Source: Chara braunii (Eukaryota > Streptophyta > Charophyceae > Charales > Characeae). From it: 20,359 nt of DNA. A program made the position numbers and the translations under genes. Location: NCBI GenBank assembly GCA_003427395.1, contig BFEA01000077.1, positions 2,660,808 through 2,681,166 on the forward strand. Direction: 5' to 3'. This document shows positions 1-8,469 of the stretch, piece after piece (positions within the stretch are counted from its first letter, which is position 1; the number at the start of each line of letters is the position of its first letter). The notes beneath the pieces were generated by a model. The model was not told the DNA's origin. It did not search any database and was given only the letters and a program-made list of their open reading frames with translations.

Positions 1-36
<36 letters not shown>
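1..36. repeat. Poly-A run at window edge
   Basis: Thirty-six consecutive A bases open the window. This could be a retroposon tail on the plus strand or simply the low-complexity edge at which an assembly contig broke. Nothing upstream is available to decide. Confidence 0.9.
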
Positions 37-38
<2 letters not shown>

Positions 39-458
39 AAAGTTTTCACCAACTAAGAAAATCCGAGTACAAAGCACTTCAGTTTTCAAAATAGGGAGAC
101 GGTTATGAAACTAGAGATTACACATATAAAACAAGAAAAATTATATGAATTTTAGGTTTAGATATTCACAAAGGAATTTCGAATTAGATTTTCAAACCAC
201 GGTTTGAGAATCGTTTAGCAAAGACGTTTGATACGTATTAGTTTAAAAATTTATTTTCAAAAAACCATGTTATCAGATGGAAACACCAAATCAGAAAGCA
301 CTGAATTAGATCGTCATCATTTTGATGAACATCAAGGATTACAATATAGAAAAGACAAACAGGTAATACAAAGTCAAGCCAACTATCATGGAATAAAGAA
401 ATCAGAAAACACTATTAAACTCGAAGCCCTGAGACACTATGAGAATTAAGAGCAGTAC
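37..458. other. AT-rich stretch, no gene recognised
   Basis: This stretch is AT-rich and carries one short plus-strand open frame (228-449, 73 codons) with no recognisable domain, a lysine- and glutamine-rich composition and no supporting context. I regard that frame as chance. No RNA gene or terminal repeat was seen. It ends with AGTACT (454-459), which is repeated at 796-801 on the far side of the short retroposon that follows. Confidence 0.5.
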
Positions 459-795
459 TTTTTTTTTTTTTTTTTTTTTTTTAAACAACACGCCCCCACC
501 AGTGCTAGTGGTGTTGATAAGAGCAGACACCACTAACACCTGGGGGGAGGCTCCATCTATTGGTGGGGAGCATCACCTGTTGGGAAACGGGGCCAGCGTC
601 CCATATACAGCAGTATGTCAGAAAAAGAACCATTGTGGGAGAGTCCTGCCAGCATTGATTACCCTGGCATCCAGGGGATTGACTGAGCAGGAGGTAGGGG
701 AAGGGGGGACCTCTTCACCATGGAACCGGCGCCAGATCCTACTGTAACTCGCTAGTTCCTCCCTCCCCCCACCCAATCTGAACTGTCACTTCCCA
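459..795 (-). mobile_element. Severely 5'-truncated LINE 3' end with poly-A tail
   Basis: Read on the minus strand, this ~335-bp segment looks like only the last part of a LINE 3' UTR followed by a poly-A tail (poly-T at 459-482 on the plus strand). It shares with LINE A the block around 735-790 (GTTCAGAT...GGG...AGGA...CAGTAGGATCTGG in minus sense), the box at 709-744 and the stem-loop segment near 570-610. Its upper end at about 790-795 is where similarity to LINE A stops. AGTACT occurs on both flanks (454-459 and 796-801), which may be a short target-site duplication, but six bases alone is weak. It has no coding capacity. It lies right beside LINE A's tail and so appears to be a nested insertion. 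Confidence 0.6.
709..744. repeat. Conserved 3'-UTR box, copy in truncated element
   Basis: This 36-bp block (CCTCTTCACC...CCGGCGCCAGATCCTACTG) recurs at 1247-1282, 1408-1443 and, diverged, at 8292-8322. In every case it sits between the end of LINE ORF2 or its expected position and the poly-A tail. Function is unknown. A GGCGCC core and a short palindrome just before it are seen in the copies. Confidence 0.6.
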
Positions 796-906
796 AGTAC
801 TGTTTTTTTTTTTTTTTATAAAGAAAAACCTTTGTGCCATCCCTCGATCCCAACAGTGGTACGAGAACTGCCAGAATTGAGGGATTGACTGTTGGGCTGC
901 TCCATC

Positions 907-955
907 CATTGGTGGGGAGCGACACCTGCTGGAAACTGGGTCTAGCGTCCCATTG
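907..955. repeat. 3'-UTR stem-loop module, LINE A copy
   Basis: The segment ATTGGTGGGGAGCGACACCT is followed by a 6-bp arm GCTGGA, a 7-nt loop and the partner arm TCTAGC, then GTCCCATTGATAAA. Related copies lie at about 560-606, 8113-8170 and 8185-8222. The second 8.2-kb copy has perfect 6-bp arms (GCTGGA/TCCAGC); here one pair is G-U on the plus strand or A-C on the minus strand. Its place just before LINE poly-A tails suggests a conserved 3'-UTR feature. A role in template recognition by the LINE reverse transcriptase is inference. Confidence 0.55.
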
Positions 956-1126
956 ATAAATCTTGTCACACAAAAATATTGCTGATTGTTGTTCCCTGGG
1001 ACTGTATTAGTTTTTGTCGCTGTTCCGGGGCTCCATTGACCCTTGGAGCTGCTCAAACACCCAACCCATCTTGGAGCACCCTTTATCTATCTTTTATCCC
1101 AGCCTTGGTCAGCAGCTCCCCATTGT

Positions 1127-1173
1127 CACTGTATGCTTTTTTTTTTTTTTTTCTCCATGAAAACAGTGTATGC
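1127..1173. mobile_element. Poly-A micro-insertion flanked by 10-bp direct repeats
   Basis: A 16-T run (1137-1152) plus 11 further bases (CTCCATGAAAA) is flanked by CACTGTATGC (1127-1136) and CAGTGTATGC (1164-1173), nine of ten bases identical. This has the layout of a target-site duplication around an insertion that is little more than a poly-A tail. It explains an otherwise odd internal poly-T run in the LINE A 3' UTR. Confidence 0.5.
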
Positions 1174-1236
1174 AATTTGAAAACAGTTCGGGTTGTATGG
1201 GTTGTGGGAAGAAAAGGGAAGATAAGGGAAGATGAG

Positions 1237-1535
1237 AGAGAGGGGAGCCTCTTCATCCCGACCCGGGTGCCAGATCCTACTGTTGTGTCCTAGCTCCACC
1301 ACTCTCCTACCAATCCCAGTCCCTATCTGAACGTTTCACCCCCCCCCCCCCCCCCCAATCCATGCCTACTACCTGTCTCTTATACACATCTAGATGTAGA
1401 GAGGGGAGCCTCTTCATCCCGACCCGGGTGCCAGATCCTACTGTTGTGTCCTAGCTCCACCACTCTCCTACCAATCCCAGTCCCTATCTGAACATTTCAC
1501 CCTCCCCCCCCCCCATACCAATCCATGCCTACTAC
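1237..1535. repeat. Direct duplication (1237-1372 and 1398-1535) around an adapter, probable assembly artefact
   Basis: Two nearly identical copies of a ~136-138-bp segment lie in direct orientation. They differ at one substitution (ACGTTTC versus ACATTTC), in the length of a poly-C run and near it. The only sequence between them is 25 bp matching a Nextera mate-pair junction adapter. This arrangement is far better explained by an assembly join through an untrimmed adapter than by a genomic event. Only one copy should be counted as biological. Confidence 0.85.
1373..1397. other. Nextera transposase junction adapter (library contaminant)
   Basis: Positions 1373-1391 read CTGTCTCTTATACACATCT, the exact 19-bp Tn5 mosaic-end sequence used in Nextera libraries. 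It is directly followed by AGATGT (1392-1397), the start of the inverted second mosaic end in the mate-pair circularisation junction adapter. It is not native DNA. Confidence 0.95.
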
Positions 1536-4500
1536 AGCCTGCGGTGAGGGGGGGANAAAATCAGCAAAGTCTCCAAGGGGCCTGATTGGGAATGCAGGTT
1601 CGATCGTCGTCCAATCTCTGAAGCTCAAATGGTAGTCATTTTCCTCGTCTCCTATCTCGTCCCCCCCCTTCTCCCTTCCACTCCACTCCGAGTCTACCTT
1701 TGCAATCCATCCCCCTTCTTCCCCACTCAGCCAGTCCTTGCTGAATCCTTCAATAGTTTGTTTGATTTCCTGTCTTGAGTGCAAGAATGCTATCTTCTGC
1801 GTATTTTTTTCCCATTGAATGGTAATGTCTTCCTGGATCGCTCCTTTATTGAGTTGATAAACTCCGTGCCATCACGTCGCACTCCTTCCATTTCCAATGT
1901 GCACCGGCACCACTAGATGGCCCAGAGAATGGCTCGGCGTCCCACTTTAAACATGTTCTCTTCAAAGGTGGTAGTCTCTGCTGGGGTCCATGCTTCATAG
2001 AGGAATGCTCGCCAATCCCATGGCCAGGGCTATGAGGTGCCCATTCGTGTTCAGAGACGGTCCCACCATCTCCACAGCCATTTTGCTGCCGGACATTGTA
2101 AGAATATATGTTCAGTGGTCTCAAACCATTTCGTAGATGGGAAGGATTCTATACACAGCATGCACCAGGGGAGTGCCAATCCTTTTTGTTCCAGTTGTGT
2201 TCTGTCTATTAACCAGTCGTTTGTTGGCAGACACCTATGGTCCACCTGCCATTGAAGAGAGGCGAGTTTAGCAGGCATAGCCTTATTGGCCTTAAACCAT
2301 TTAACCGTCCTCAAGGTATCTCTCCCTATGTTCAGATGTTTCATCCAGCGCACCTCCACCACATCCTTCAGGTTAACACTTGGTCTCAGCATCCTGTATG
2401 TAGTTTTAACCGAAAGGGTGTGCAGCCGCCTTACCCCAGATCTTCCTCTTCCATATTGTATTGTCCATACCCACTCATTTGGGTCCAGGGGGAGATCCTG
2501 AATTGGTTTGTTTGGTTTGTAAGCCTTCCACCCTTCTTTTTCCTTAAGAACCCTGATCTGGAATACCTCTGGCTCTGGGAACCATTCTGTGACTTTCGGT
2601 CGTACCCGTTCCAAACTGTTATCTTCCTTTATTGTGAAGAGGTTGGCCCCCACTTCCTGTTCCCACACCCCTCGCGCAGATCGGGTATATACAACGTTCC
2701 CAATTACCCCTTCTGCCTCCCTAAAACCCACCCAATCCCCTTCCTCCAGCAATGGTCCTCTTCGTAGAATCCGGACCCAGTCTAGGGGGATAGCGAAGAC
2801 CACAGTATCCAAAGCCTCTCCAGCCTTGTGGCAGTACCTTAGCTTCTCCCTCAGACAGGCTACCGGCAACCAGTCTTTGATGTCTTGATCCCATATATCT
2901 TTAACTCTCAGGATCCCATTCTTGACCCAACCTTTCCAGGGGGCCTCGCTGCTGTGGAGAACTCTGCTAGACTGATCCGTTATCCATCGGTTTCCAAACA
3001 GGGGTTGTCGGGCCACTTCCTCCCAGCGTTTAGGCGGGATCTTGTCTGGCAAAGGCAGTTTACGCCATGTTCTTAAAATTGTGGGCCAAAGAGGGTCATT
3101 TTTTAGGTCCTGCTTTGTTGCTTGTCTGCCTGTTTCTTCTTTATTGCTTATCTTTGTCGGTTTCCTGGGAATGGTCCAGAATCTGTCCTCCAACCATGTC
3201 TCAGCTTCCACCCTGGCGGGAGCTAACGGTGCCAACCGGGCGATTTGCTGTAGTGCAAGGGGTATCCATGGCGCCTGTGTAGAGAACAATAAGCCTTTTA
3301 CCCATTGGAGAGCTAAGGTCATTATCTGGGTCGCTGGATCAATGATCCCTAATCCCCCTCTATCTTTGGGTTGTATAACTGACCTCCAGGCTACTCTGCT
3401 AATGACTCTCGAGCACTCGTGGTTGCCTCTCCATAAAAAAACAGCCACCTGTCTCTGGAGAGAGGCGGCTGCCGATTTACTGAGGGTCCAGATCGCCGTT
3501 TTGTACCAGAGGGCTGCCAAAACCACATTATTAATCACTAAGGAGCGGCCTATTAAGGAAGTTTGTTTGTCTTTCCACTGATTCAATTTTTCTAGTACCG
3601 GTTTAGTAAGCCACTCATCATTCAAGGGTGGTCTCCCCTCTGCTATCATTTGAAGCCCCAAAACTCTAATCGGGGCCTCTATAGGCAACCATCTGACCCT
3701 AGGATTTTCTGGCGGTCCCCCCCCTTGGTAGTGTACCCACCATCCTTGTGTCTTATTGCCCCAATTGACGGTCATGTCTGATAGAAGACAAAAGCGGTCC
3801 ATTAGCGTTTGGATTTCTCGCATGTTTTTTTGTGTTGCATCTGCCATTATGGTGAGATCGTCTGCAAAGAGCGAGCAGACCGGGATTGCTTCCTCCGGGA
3901 TGGAGGAAATCTGTATTTTCCGGAGGTTCTTGTGGGCTCTCAGGTTTGCTGTCAGGGCCTCCATAATGATGACAAAAAGAAAGGGGGCGATGGGGTCCCC
4001 TTGACGAACTGACCGTTCCAGGCGAATGGCAGGGGCCAGTCTGCCATTCACCTAGATTGTCGTCGTGGCATTTTGATAGAGGATCCCAATCCATCTTCTA
4101 AAGGTTGGGCCGAAATTCATTTTCTCTAAGCATTTATCAAGGAAAAACCAGTCGACGTGATCATACGCTTTTTCAAAGTCCACAAAGATGACAGTTGCAT
4201 TATGCTTGGACTGTCTTGACAGTTTAATTACTTCATTAATTAGCAGGATGTTATCTTGGATTTTATGTCCCTTGATAAAACCGGTCTATGCTGGGTGAAT
4301 GATGCCCTCCATCACCTCAACCAGGCGGTTCGCCAGGGCTTTTGCCACCATTTTATAAACTACCGTTAACAAGGTAATTGGTCGGTAGTTCCTTATGTTC
4401 ATTTTATCCATTTTCTTGTGTAACAATGTTAGTATCTCGTGTCCCACCATCTCCCCCATGTGACTCGTGTCCCACACTGCCTGGTAGTATTTCATTAAAT

Positions 4501-6152
4501 CTTGTGACAGGGTGTTCCACATAGTCTCCCAAAATTCTTTGGGGAACCCATCTATTCCTGGGATTTTCTCCTCCTTCATCAGCATCAGTGCCGACCATAC
4601 CTCTTCCTTGGTCAGGGGTTTCTCCAGGAATTCCTTTTGTTGTTGTGAGAGAGTTTTCTGTACGGGTGATAAAAACTTTTCTATTTCAGCAATTTTTTGC
4701 TCCTGTGGTTTATCCTTAGTTCACGACTTGAACAAATCTTGAAAAACATTTCTTGCTATCTGGATGCATTGGGGTGTTGATGTAGCCACGGGGTCCTGCG
4801 GCTGTGATAGGTCCAACAGCGCTTCGATGGTGGTTCTTCCGGTCCTGATCTTGGACATCGCAAAGAAGGCTGAATCCATTGTTCCTTCCATCTTATACCT
4901 ACGCAGTTTCCGTCTGATACGCACCCCTTGCCATCGATGATCCATGTGTGCTTGTAAGCGGGCCTCCGTCGTTCCTATGGCGGTTAAGAGCTCCCTTTCT
5001 GTTTCTTCATTTTCTTCATTTTGCTCTTCTTGTTCGTGTTCTTGTTGTTCATGTTGTTGTTTCAGTTGTTGGAGTTGGTATTGGAGTTCCATTTCCTCTG
5101 CATGTCTTTGGGCCGCAATCTTCCTGGAAAATTCGCCGGATTTTCTGGCAATAAAGGCCAGTCCATTGTTGAACCACAGAATGTCATTTTGAAGTGTTTC
5201 TCTATGTGACTTCCAGTACTGCCATACATCATGAATAAAGTTTTGGAACTCCTTTCTTGTTAATAAGGAAGCATTAAGTTTGAAAAAGTCTGGCCCCTGG
5301 TCTGGGCGTTTTCTAAAGGAAAGGATGACAACGCACATCGCGTGGTCCAACCCTGGGTACACGCTTTGTGGAAACACTTCCGCTACCTGCAGCGCTCCTT
5401 CTAAGTCTTGTGGTATGAGTATCAGATCGATCCTAGATCTTGATACTCTATCCGGTCCGTTTTTTCTAAAACAAGAAAAGGTACGCCTATTCGGGAATAG
5501 TCTGCAGAAGGGATCATAAAGGCCCAGTGACCCACTGAAGTCAACGATAAGTTGCTCATCTGTCTCCGCGTAGGCGGGGCATGGGGAGGGGAGCCTCCAT
5601 CTATCCAGCCAGCGGTCGGGAGCCTCATTGAAGTCTCCCACCACAATGACCGGGATCCCTTCCGGGATCCTATTCTTGATATTTTCAAAGAAAATCTTTC
5701 TGGCTCCTACCTCATTGGGCCCATATACGCAGAGAATCCTCACCACCTCCATCTCCAACATCCCCAACATGGATACCCACCTCCCCTCCTCTTGGTCCAT
5801 TTCCCAATGTATCGGTTCTAGCCTTGAGTTGGGAGGGACCCATATAGCCACCCCTGCACTACGAGGCCGTGGGGCATGCGCCCGGAAGGCACGATGGGGC
5901 CACACTTCCTTATGCGCATGGTGGTGTTCCACCGTGTCCATAAGGTGTGTCTCCTGAATGCAAATTACATCTGGCCATTCCTTCCCCTCCACCCCTCTCA
6001 ACTGCTCCCATAGCTTGCTTTTTCTGGGGGGAAGCGGAGGCTAGGCCGTTCACATTCAGGGATCTTAGATCCAGGTCAACCTCCCTTTTAGCCTTTTCCT
6101 TATCTTTACCATATATAATTCTTGTCAGGTCCATTTTCTGTTGTTCTCTCAT
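1497..6152 (-). pseudogene. LINE A ORF2: endonuclease / reverse transcriptase / zinc-binding polyprotein, broken
   Basis: Intact, this protein would nick target DNA and copy the LINE RNA by target-primed reverse transcription. I place the start at ATG 6150-6152, five bases after the ORF1 stop. Order of parts: EEP endonuclease (SLNVNGL, ICIQETHL, VYGPNE, VVGDFNEAPD, RIDLILI, LDHAMC) to about residue 270; a glutamine/glutamate-rich coiled-coil-like stretch near 5030-5100; reverse transcriptase with PGIDGFPKEF, FVDFEKAYDHVDW, SVRQGDPIAPFLF and the catalytic FADD (ADD at 3857-3865); a linker containing GDWVGFREAEGVIG; a zf-RVT-like region (WCMLC...ETTEHIFLQCP, about 2055-2240); and a conserved tail to about 1500. 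It is one frame from about 6012 down to 1850. Damage: a small indel near 6012-6020; stops at 4721, 4286, 4052, 2051, 2030 and 1913; a second frameshift near 1850. Total about 1,550 codons, equal to LINE B. Confidence 0.9.
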
Positions 6153-6157
6153 GTTCT

Positions 6158-7150
6158 TTATAATGCTTCCCACTCCACCAAATCCCAATCACCTTCCTTT
6201 GCTCCTGCTGCTTGCAGGTAACCCTCTTTCAAAATCCTAAGAAGCGCGGCCCTGACCTCGTCCTCAGACCAGGTCTTGCTGCTTTTAATTTTCATAATTT
6301 GAAGATCGAACAACGCGTTCTGTGAGAACCACCTCAGACCCGCCTCTTTACCAGGCTCAAACAACACGTATAGGTATGTGTCTGCCAACGCATATTGGTC
6401 GTAGGTAACTCTTCTTGTCGCCCTTGCCCCTGATTGAGAAGTTCTGCGCAAAAATTCCCTCATTTCTGCCTGAAAGACTTCTTCCCCTGTTGCGGACCAT
6501 AGCGGGGCTTCAGGGACCCATCCCTGCAGGGTGACCTCTCTGTATTGCGAGTTAGGCGGTTCTGTGAGACCCACTTCCCATCTCCCTTCCTTCTTCCGCA
6601 CTGGGACGACCATAACCCCAGTTTTGCCAAGCGATTGAGGCCACTGTCCATTTTCTAGGAGATGCCTCAACCTCTGTCTCTTGCCTACCAGCCCGTCATC
6701 CGGGGGGTTGGGGGGGGGGGGCGGGTCCTGCTGTTCCTTCTTTCCTTCCTTTGCCACCATTTCCTGGGTTCCTTCCTCTTCTTGTGGGCTCTGATGACTC
6801 TTTTCCTCCTCCCTTTTCCCCTGCTCATTAGGCTCCCCTTGCTTCTTCCCCACCAGATCTTGACTGTTTTCTTTCTCCTCCTCATCCGGGGTGCCATCAT
6901 CTTGTGGTGGGGTAGGGGGCTGGAATCTGGTAAGCACAATACTCAACATCCTATGACAAACCTCCTCCCAGCACATTCCTTGGGGGAGCCCATGATCCAA
7001 AATTATCCTAAGGCTCTCGCTGGCCACCAGGAGTGGGACGAGTACTTAGGATGACGACTTCGACAAGCTCCTGCACGCCGAGCTCCCATCGCCTTGTGAA
7101 GTTGCCTGGAACTGCATGAAGTCACCAAACCCTGCAGATCACCACGAGAC
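6158..7150 (-). pseudogene. LINE A ORF1, C-terminal part with Nudix-like domain
   Basis: This is the last ~330 codons of the LINE nucleic-acid-binding protein gene; the zinc knuckle part is missing. The open stretch 7045-6158 starts with a region like LINE B (LLVASESL, then GLPQGMCWEEV against LLVNGESL and SSKGLGWEDIV). A proline-rich and highly charged linker follows (runs of E, K, P; a poly-G/C tract at 6704-6721). Next comes a conserved ~165-residue domain opening TGVMVVPVRKKEGRWEVGL and closing with LRWFSQNALFDLQIMKIK. The domain has a Nudix-like order of elements, but the catalytic box is degenerate (MREFLRRT). Weak similarity to LINE B continues past a TAA at 7046-7048 in another frame (VQELVEVVILS) to about 7150. 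The stop TAA (6158-6160) lies five bases before the ORF2 ATG, suggesting coupled translation. Confidence 0.75.
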
Positions 7151-7264
7151 ACTCCACTTCCGCCATCCCCTGATCCAACTGTCAGACCGCCATCCCAACC
7201 AAACTCATCCCCTGCCTCTTCGTGCGAGAGAAGCACCTTCTCCTCCCCATAGGAAGGTTCCTTC

Positions 7265-8090
7265 AAAACTTCTGATACATGGATTTTCGAAAAATAATTG
7301 ATTTAGCACCTCTAAGAGTCAGGGGGAAGGGTTTGTGCCAGGCATATAGTAAATTGCGCCAGATTTTGGATTTAGGTCTTCTCGCGGTATAGGACGAGAT
7401 AATGAAACACGGCCATACATCTGCAGGTCTGGACAAATTCCACTCTTTAGCCAGCGTATACTCAGTTAGCCTAATGGTCCCATAGCTTGGAGCGAGTACT
7501 AAAGACCGAAGCAATAACCCATTTGAATATGAGAGCCAAATTCTGGTAGACTGGGTAAAAAATACCCAGACCACCTTGTGTCCGCGAAAGAGATATCATT
7601 TCCCATACAACTTTCTAAATAAAGCCCTGTTGAGAGTCTGCTGCAAACTTCCAGAGATACCGCGCCGCGTCCCTTTTGATCCTGGCATAGGCTTTTTCTC
7701 CCAATAGGTGCACCGACAAGGGGAACCACAGGAGGGAGAAAGCCGTCGATGTCGAGACCAAGGCCCGTCCGAATAGCGAAAGTTTGAAGGCACGTGCTCA
7801 TCTTGCAATTCTTCCAGATATCTTGTCCGCAAATATAGAGTCCTGCACACCCCTAGGGAGCTGGGGAGTTAGCAGGTATTTGCGTTAACTCCCAATCCAC
7901 ACTGAAAACTCGGGAAGGAGGGAGGAAATATATGGATTTATGGAAGCCTATAAGAGGGTGCAACAATCATCTAGGACTCGACTCAGTTCCTGTAATGCTC
8001 CTGTACTATTTTCACAAGCTACGGACCCGGTCAGATCATCAGCAAGTGTGCCCTCCTTCCACTCTAGTCCAGAGGCTAGCTTTAAGCCGA
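7265..8090 (-). pseudogene. LINE C: older reverse transcriptase fragment of a different LINE lineage
   Basis: Read on the minus strand in one frame from about 8090 to 7460 through several stops, this is the second half of a LINE reverse transcriptase. It shows GLEWKEG, then TLADDLTGSV with the catalytic ADD at 8035-8043, RKYLLTPQLPRGVQDSIFAD, LSLFGRALVSTSTAFSLLWF, then RDAARYLWKF and GGLGIFYPVYQNLAL. These match the order palm motif, GR/LW block, GGLG block seen in LINEs. The frame then shifts, and SKIWRNLLYAWHKPFPLTL looks like the region after the thumb. It is clearly distinct from LINE A and B (their equivalent reads LIGRSLVINNVVLAALWYK ... GGLGIIDP). The 5' side is cut off at LINE B's poly-A tail; the 3' side fades near 7265 beside LINE A's 5' end. 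Confidence 0.7.
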
Positions 8091-8107
8091 CTTTTTTTTT
8101 TTTTTTT

Positions 8108-8469
8108 AATAAAACTCCGGTCTATTGGTGGGGAGTTGCACCTGCTGGAAACCGGGTTCAGCGTCCCTTGATAATAAATAATGGATAGTGCTCATGCTGG
8201 AAACCGGGTCCAGCGTCCCTTTGTTTCGTAGAAGTTGAATAGAATTTAGAGAGTTGAGTTGAGAAGACCCAAGGATATGGGGAGGGATCACGCCTCTTCA
8301 CCCAATTGGGCGCCAGATATCTCGTACTCATCTAGCAGTAATCACATACCTTTTTCCTCAATAAAACCAATGAAACCAGAAAGAACAGGTATTACTTCTG
8401 AAGAAGGACTAGAAAGAGAGAGTGCAGAGAACAAGAAAGGGAGAGTGCAGAGGTTAGAAGTGCTAACAC
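8108..8469 (-). other. LINE B 3' UTR with duplicated stem-loop and shared box
   Basis: This ~360-bp non-coding tail lies between the inferred end of ORF2 (8470) and the poly-A. It holds the box GCCTCTTCACCCAATTGGG followed by CGCCAGAT (8292-8318) and two copies of the stem-loop: 8113-8170, with one mismatch on the minus strand, and 8185-8222, with perfect GCTGGA/TCCAGC arms around a 7-nt loop. The same box and stem-loop occur before the poly-A of LINE A and of the truncated copy at 459-795, so they are family features rather than chance. Confidence 0.65.

Larger units (their letters stand above)
818..1496 (-). other. LINE A 3' UTR
   Basis: This non-coding tail lies between the ORF2 end and the poly-A at 803-817. 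It contains the shared box (1247-1282, duplicated at 1408-1443 by what looks like an assembly error), a stem-loop segment (907-955), a tiny poly-A micro-insertion (1137-1163) and poly-C runs (1339-1356 and 1504-1514). Without the apparent 161-bp artefactual duplication and the micro-insertion it would be about 490 bp, against about 360 bp in LINE B. Confidence 0.6.
803..7150 (-). mobile_element. LINE A: plant L1-like non-LTR retrotransposon, 5'-truncated
   Basis: This is a minus-strand element with its poly-A tail at 803-817 (15 T on the plus strand), a 3' UTR from about 818 to 1500, an ORF2 pseudogene at about 1497-6152 and the C-terminal part of ORF1 at 6158 to about 7150. No LTRs are seen. 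ORF1 similarity to LINE B fades between about 7100 and 7150, and LINE C similarity begins near 7265, so the 5' break lies between these. In LINE B the missing ORF1 part is about 2.3 kb longer. Both ORFs are inactivated. The element's own target-site duplication was not found; its 3' flank is disturbed by the truncated copy at 459-795. Confidence 0.85.

Noticed and set aside
228-449. Short plus-strand open frame of 73 codons
   Set aside because: It has no recognisable domain, a biased AT-rich composition and no context; chance is the simpler explanation.
439-747. Plus-strand open frame across the poly-T run
   Set aside because: It translates the LINE poly-A tail as poly-phenylalanine and lies antisense to a truncated retroposon.
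1339-1356. Poly-C run as a biological signal
   Set aside because: It lies inside the adapter-flanked duplicated segment, where the two copies differ in run length, so its length is unreliable.
4944-5209. Plus-strand Ser/Cys-rich open frames
   Set aside because: They are antisense shadows of the Gln/Glu-rich coiled-coil-like part of LINE A ORF2.
8292-8322. TGGCGCC on the minus strand as a tRNA primer-binding site of an LTR retrotransposon
   Set aside because: Only the first bases match a typical tRNA 3' end, no LTR pair or polypurine tract was seen, and the box sits consistently in LINE 3' UTRs.
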